Shown: piece by piece, positions 62,495-64,000 of the stretch
How the letters are laid out: every line of letters starts with the position of its first letter
Numbering within the stretch: the first letter of the stretch is position 1
Source: Mycolicibacterium canariasense
GTDB lineage: Bacteria > Actinomycetota > Actinomycetes > Mycobacteriales > Mycobacteriaceae
NCBI RefSeq assembly: GCF_002101555.1
Contig: NZ_LQOL01000054.1
Span: forward strand, 42,496 to 106,495
Reading direction: 5' to 3'
DNA length: 64,000 nucleotides
Translations under genes and position numbers: made by a program
The notes under the pieces: model-generated
The model's input: the letters and a program-made list of their open reading frames with translations, nothing else
Told to the model about the DNA's origin: nothing
The model's database searches: none

Positions 62495-63382
62495 TCAGTA
62501 GAGCGCGTTGGCCAGGTTGCGCCGGCCGGCGATGACGTCCGGGTCGGCGGCGTCGAACAGCTCGAACAGCTCGATCAGCCGGGTGCGCACCTTCGTCCGG
62601 TCGTCACCGGTGGTCCGCTTGACCAGGCCGATGAGCCGATTGAACGCCGCCGCGACGTTCTGCTGCAGGATCTCGACATCGGCGGCCGCGAACGCGGCCT
62701 CGAGATCATCGGGTGCCGCGTCGGCCACCGCGACGGCGTCCTGCGGACGCGTGGTGGCCCGCTGCAGGAAGGTGATCTGCCGGATCGCGCCGGTGGCCTC
62801 CGGGTCGTTGGGCCTGCTCGCGAGGATGCCTTGGTAGGCGGTCAGGGCCGCGTCGAAATCGCCGTTGTCGAGGTGCGTGCGGGCGGCCTCGAGCTCCGGG
62901 TCGGCCTGCTCGGGCTCGTCGCCCCCACCGCTGAGCTTGCCCGCGGTGGCCTGCAACAGCGAGTCGATCCACCGCCGCAACTGTTCCGGCGGCTGCGGCC
63001 CCTGGAAGCTGGCGATCGGCTGCCCGCCGGCCAGTGCCACCACGGTGGGCACGGCCTGCACGCCGAACATCTGCGCCACCCGTGGCGTGGTGTCGACGTT
63101 GACCAGCGCCAGTGACCACTTTCCGCCGTCGGCCGCGGCCAACTCGGCCAGGACGTCGCCGAGCGCGGCACTGGCCTCACTGCGCGGCGTCCACAACAGC
63201 ACGACGACGGGCACCTCGCCGGAGCGGACCAGCACCTCGGCTTCGAGGTTGGCCTCGGTGACCTCGACGGCACCGGCCGGCCGCGACGAGGCCGGCCGTG
63301 CCGAAGCGGGAGGTTGTTTCAGAGCGGATAGATCGACCGCGCCAGCCAGCGCGGGGCCGAGGGAAGAGCGGGGTCGTGTCAC
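62495..63382 (-). CDS. Thioredoxin-fold/TPR protein (Rv1324-like, CnoX/YbbN type)
   Basis: 295-aa protein: thioredoxin-like domain (about residues 30-145) then a TPR-like helical half (DGDFDAALTAYQGIL, DLEAAFAAADVEIL). The CxxC position reads WTPRSEA, without cysteine, so it cannot act as a dithiol oxidoreductase; YbbN/CnoX-type holdase roles are known for such proteins. GTG 63382 chosen; the frame open to 63433 would overlap the next gene. Confidence 0.82.
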   Translation of the reverse strand: MTRPRSSLGPALAGAVDLSALKQPPASARPASSRPAGAVEVTEANLEAEVLVRSGEVPVVVLLWTPRSEASAALGDVLAELAAADGGKWSLALVNVDTTPRVAQMFGVQAVPTVVALAGGQPIASFQGPQPPEQLRRWIDSLLQATAGKLSGGGDEPEQADPELEAARTHLDNGDFDAALTAYQGILASRPNDPEATGAIRQITFLQRATTRPQDAVAVADAAPDDLEAAFAAADVEILQQNVAAAFNRLIGLVKRTTGDDRTKVRTRLIELFELFDAADPDVIAGRRNLANALY

Positions 63383-63395
63383 ATCGACAAGTCTG

Positions 63396-63761
63396 TCACG
63401 TCCCCGACGCGGTGGCCTCGGCCGGGCGTGCACTCCTGCCGAGGCGACCGGCGCGCTCGGCCCACATGAGGAAGATCACACTGGCCAACGGCACGATGCT
63501 GGCCAGCAACGCCAACACCCAGGTGGTCAGCGGCCATTTGAACGCCACGCCGACCAGCACCGCCAGCACCACGAAGGCGATGAAGATGCCGCCGTGGATG
63601 GGTCCGAAGACCTTGACGCCGATCTCGGTGCGGGGTGTGCCCAGGTACTTGAAGTACATCCCCACCAGCAGACCGACCCAGCTGAGCGCTTCGGCCGCGG
63701 CGACCAGCCGGAACCAACCTGCGGCGCGGTGACCATTGACGAGCAGTGCCATGGGCGCCAT
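63396..63761 (-). CDS. DUF3817-like membrane protein
   Basis: 121-aa protein with three membrane segments (LSWVGLLVGMYFKYL, HGGIFIAFVVLAVLVGVAFKW, WVLALLASIVPLASVIFLMW) and the DUF3817 pattern GPIHGGIF. ATG 63761 or 63752. Placed between fadA4 and the Rv1324-like gene; I cannot assign it to a specific M. tuberculosis locus from sequence alone. Confidence 0.78.
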   Translation of the reverse strand: MAPMALLVNGHRAAGWFRLVAAAEALSWVGLLVGMYFKYLGTPRTEIGVKVFGPIHGGIFIAFVVLAVLVGVAFKWPLTTWVLALLASIVPLASVIFLMWAERAGRLGRSARPAEATASGT

Positions 63762-63817
63762 TGTGCCCGAACGGACGGCTGGCTACTACGCGCTGTCGTT
63801 GAAGATTGAGAAGGCGC

Positions 63818-64000
63818 TCAGGGACGGCGCAGGATCAGTGCGTCACCTTGGCCGCCGGCGCCGCACAGCGCCGCCACGGCGTAGCCCGAACCCTTACGGG
63901 CGAGTTCGAGCGCGGCGTGCAGCGTGATCCGCGCACCCGACATCCCGATCGGGTGCCCGATCGCGATGGCGCCACCACTGACGTTGACCTTGGCCGGATC
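63818..64000 (-). CDS. fadA4: Acetyl-CoA acetyltransferase (thiolase), C-terminus
   Basis: Last 60 codons and stop (TGA at 63818-63820) of a thiolase; the rest lies past the window. The active-site motifs are GHPIGMSGAR (His) and CGAGGQGDA (Cys), both typical of acetoacetyl-CoA thiolases. Position next to the Rv1324-like gene fits Rv1323 fadA4. Confidence 0.88.
   Translation of the reverse strand, partial: DPAKVNVSGGAIAIGHPIGMSGARITLHAALELARKGSGYAVAALCGAGGQGDALILRRP

Overview
The window is high-GC actinobacterial DNA and almost certainly comes from a fast-growing mycobacterium (Mycolicibacterium type). It carries an antigen 85 mycolyltransferase, a mycobacterial-type carboxylic acid reductase, and a long block in the same order as M. 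tuberculosis Rv1343c to Rv1323 (lprD, DUF3817, rdgB, rph, Rv1339, rhomboid, cysM, cysO, mec, Rv1333, aosR, clpS, pncB, dinG, glgP, glgE, glgB, thioredoxin-like Rv1324, fadA4). Many genes have a TAnnnT -10 box 6-7 nt before the start codon, as expected for mycobacterial leaderless transcripts.

Layout. 1-3.4 kb: end of a carboxylic acid reductase, an Ag85C-like mycolyltransferase, and a divergent LysR/SDR pair. 3.5-11.8 kb: an amino-sugar or sugar catabolic locus made of two divergent operons. One is deoR-GH4-nagB; the other is a PfkB kinase with a complete carbohydrate ABC importer. Phased ACTTT repeats lie between them. 11.9-21.5 kb: small accessory genes, including P-loop kinases, GNAT, SnoaL-like, small membrane proteins, a MarR/epimerase operon with twin palindromic operators, a GH10 xylanase lipoprotein, PASTA and XRE proteins, and a peptidase E relative. 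21.6-28.9 kb: a Lrp regulator divergent from a seven-gene catabolic operon (amino-acid-type ABC importer, D-2-hydroxyacid dehydrogenase, TIM-barrel protein, Rieske oxygenase, class II aldolase) whose substrate I cannot assign.

28.9-34.4 kb: phosphatase, DUF4333 and haem-binding secreted proteins, then an operon of a zinc-peptidase lipoprotein, a membrane Ser/Thr kinase and a DUF4333 membrane protein. 34.4-38.4 kb: an Amt transporter with Glu at the first twin-His site, then a polymorphic-toxin-like gene with its putative immunity gene. 38.5-40.9 kb: methyltransferase, tRNA-Leu(UAG) with terminator, and a free-standing LAGLIDADG endonuclease. 40.9-64 kb: the conserved core block, with four departures from M. 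tuberculosis: an MFS transporter beside rdgB, no murI between rhomboid and Rv1339, and a second zinc-peptidase lipoprotein plus a streptogramin-lyase-like protein between dinG and glgP.

The core block joins sulfur-carrier cysteine synthesis (Mec-CysO-CysM), NAD salvage (PncB), nucleotide and RNA quality control (RdgB, RPH) and alpha-glucan metabolism (GlgP, GlgE, GlgB). The best candidates for undescribed biology are the 22.7-28.9 kb Rieske/aldolase operon and the toxin/immunity pair at 35.8-37.8 kb.
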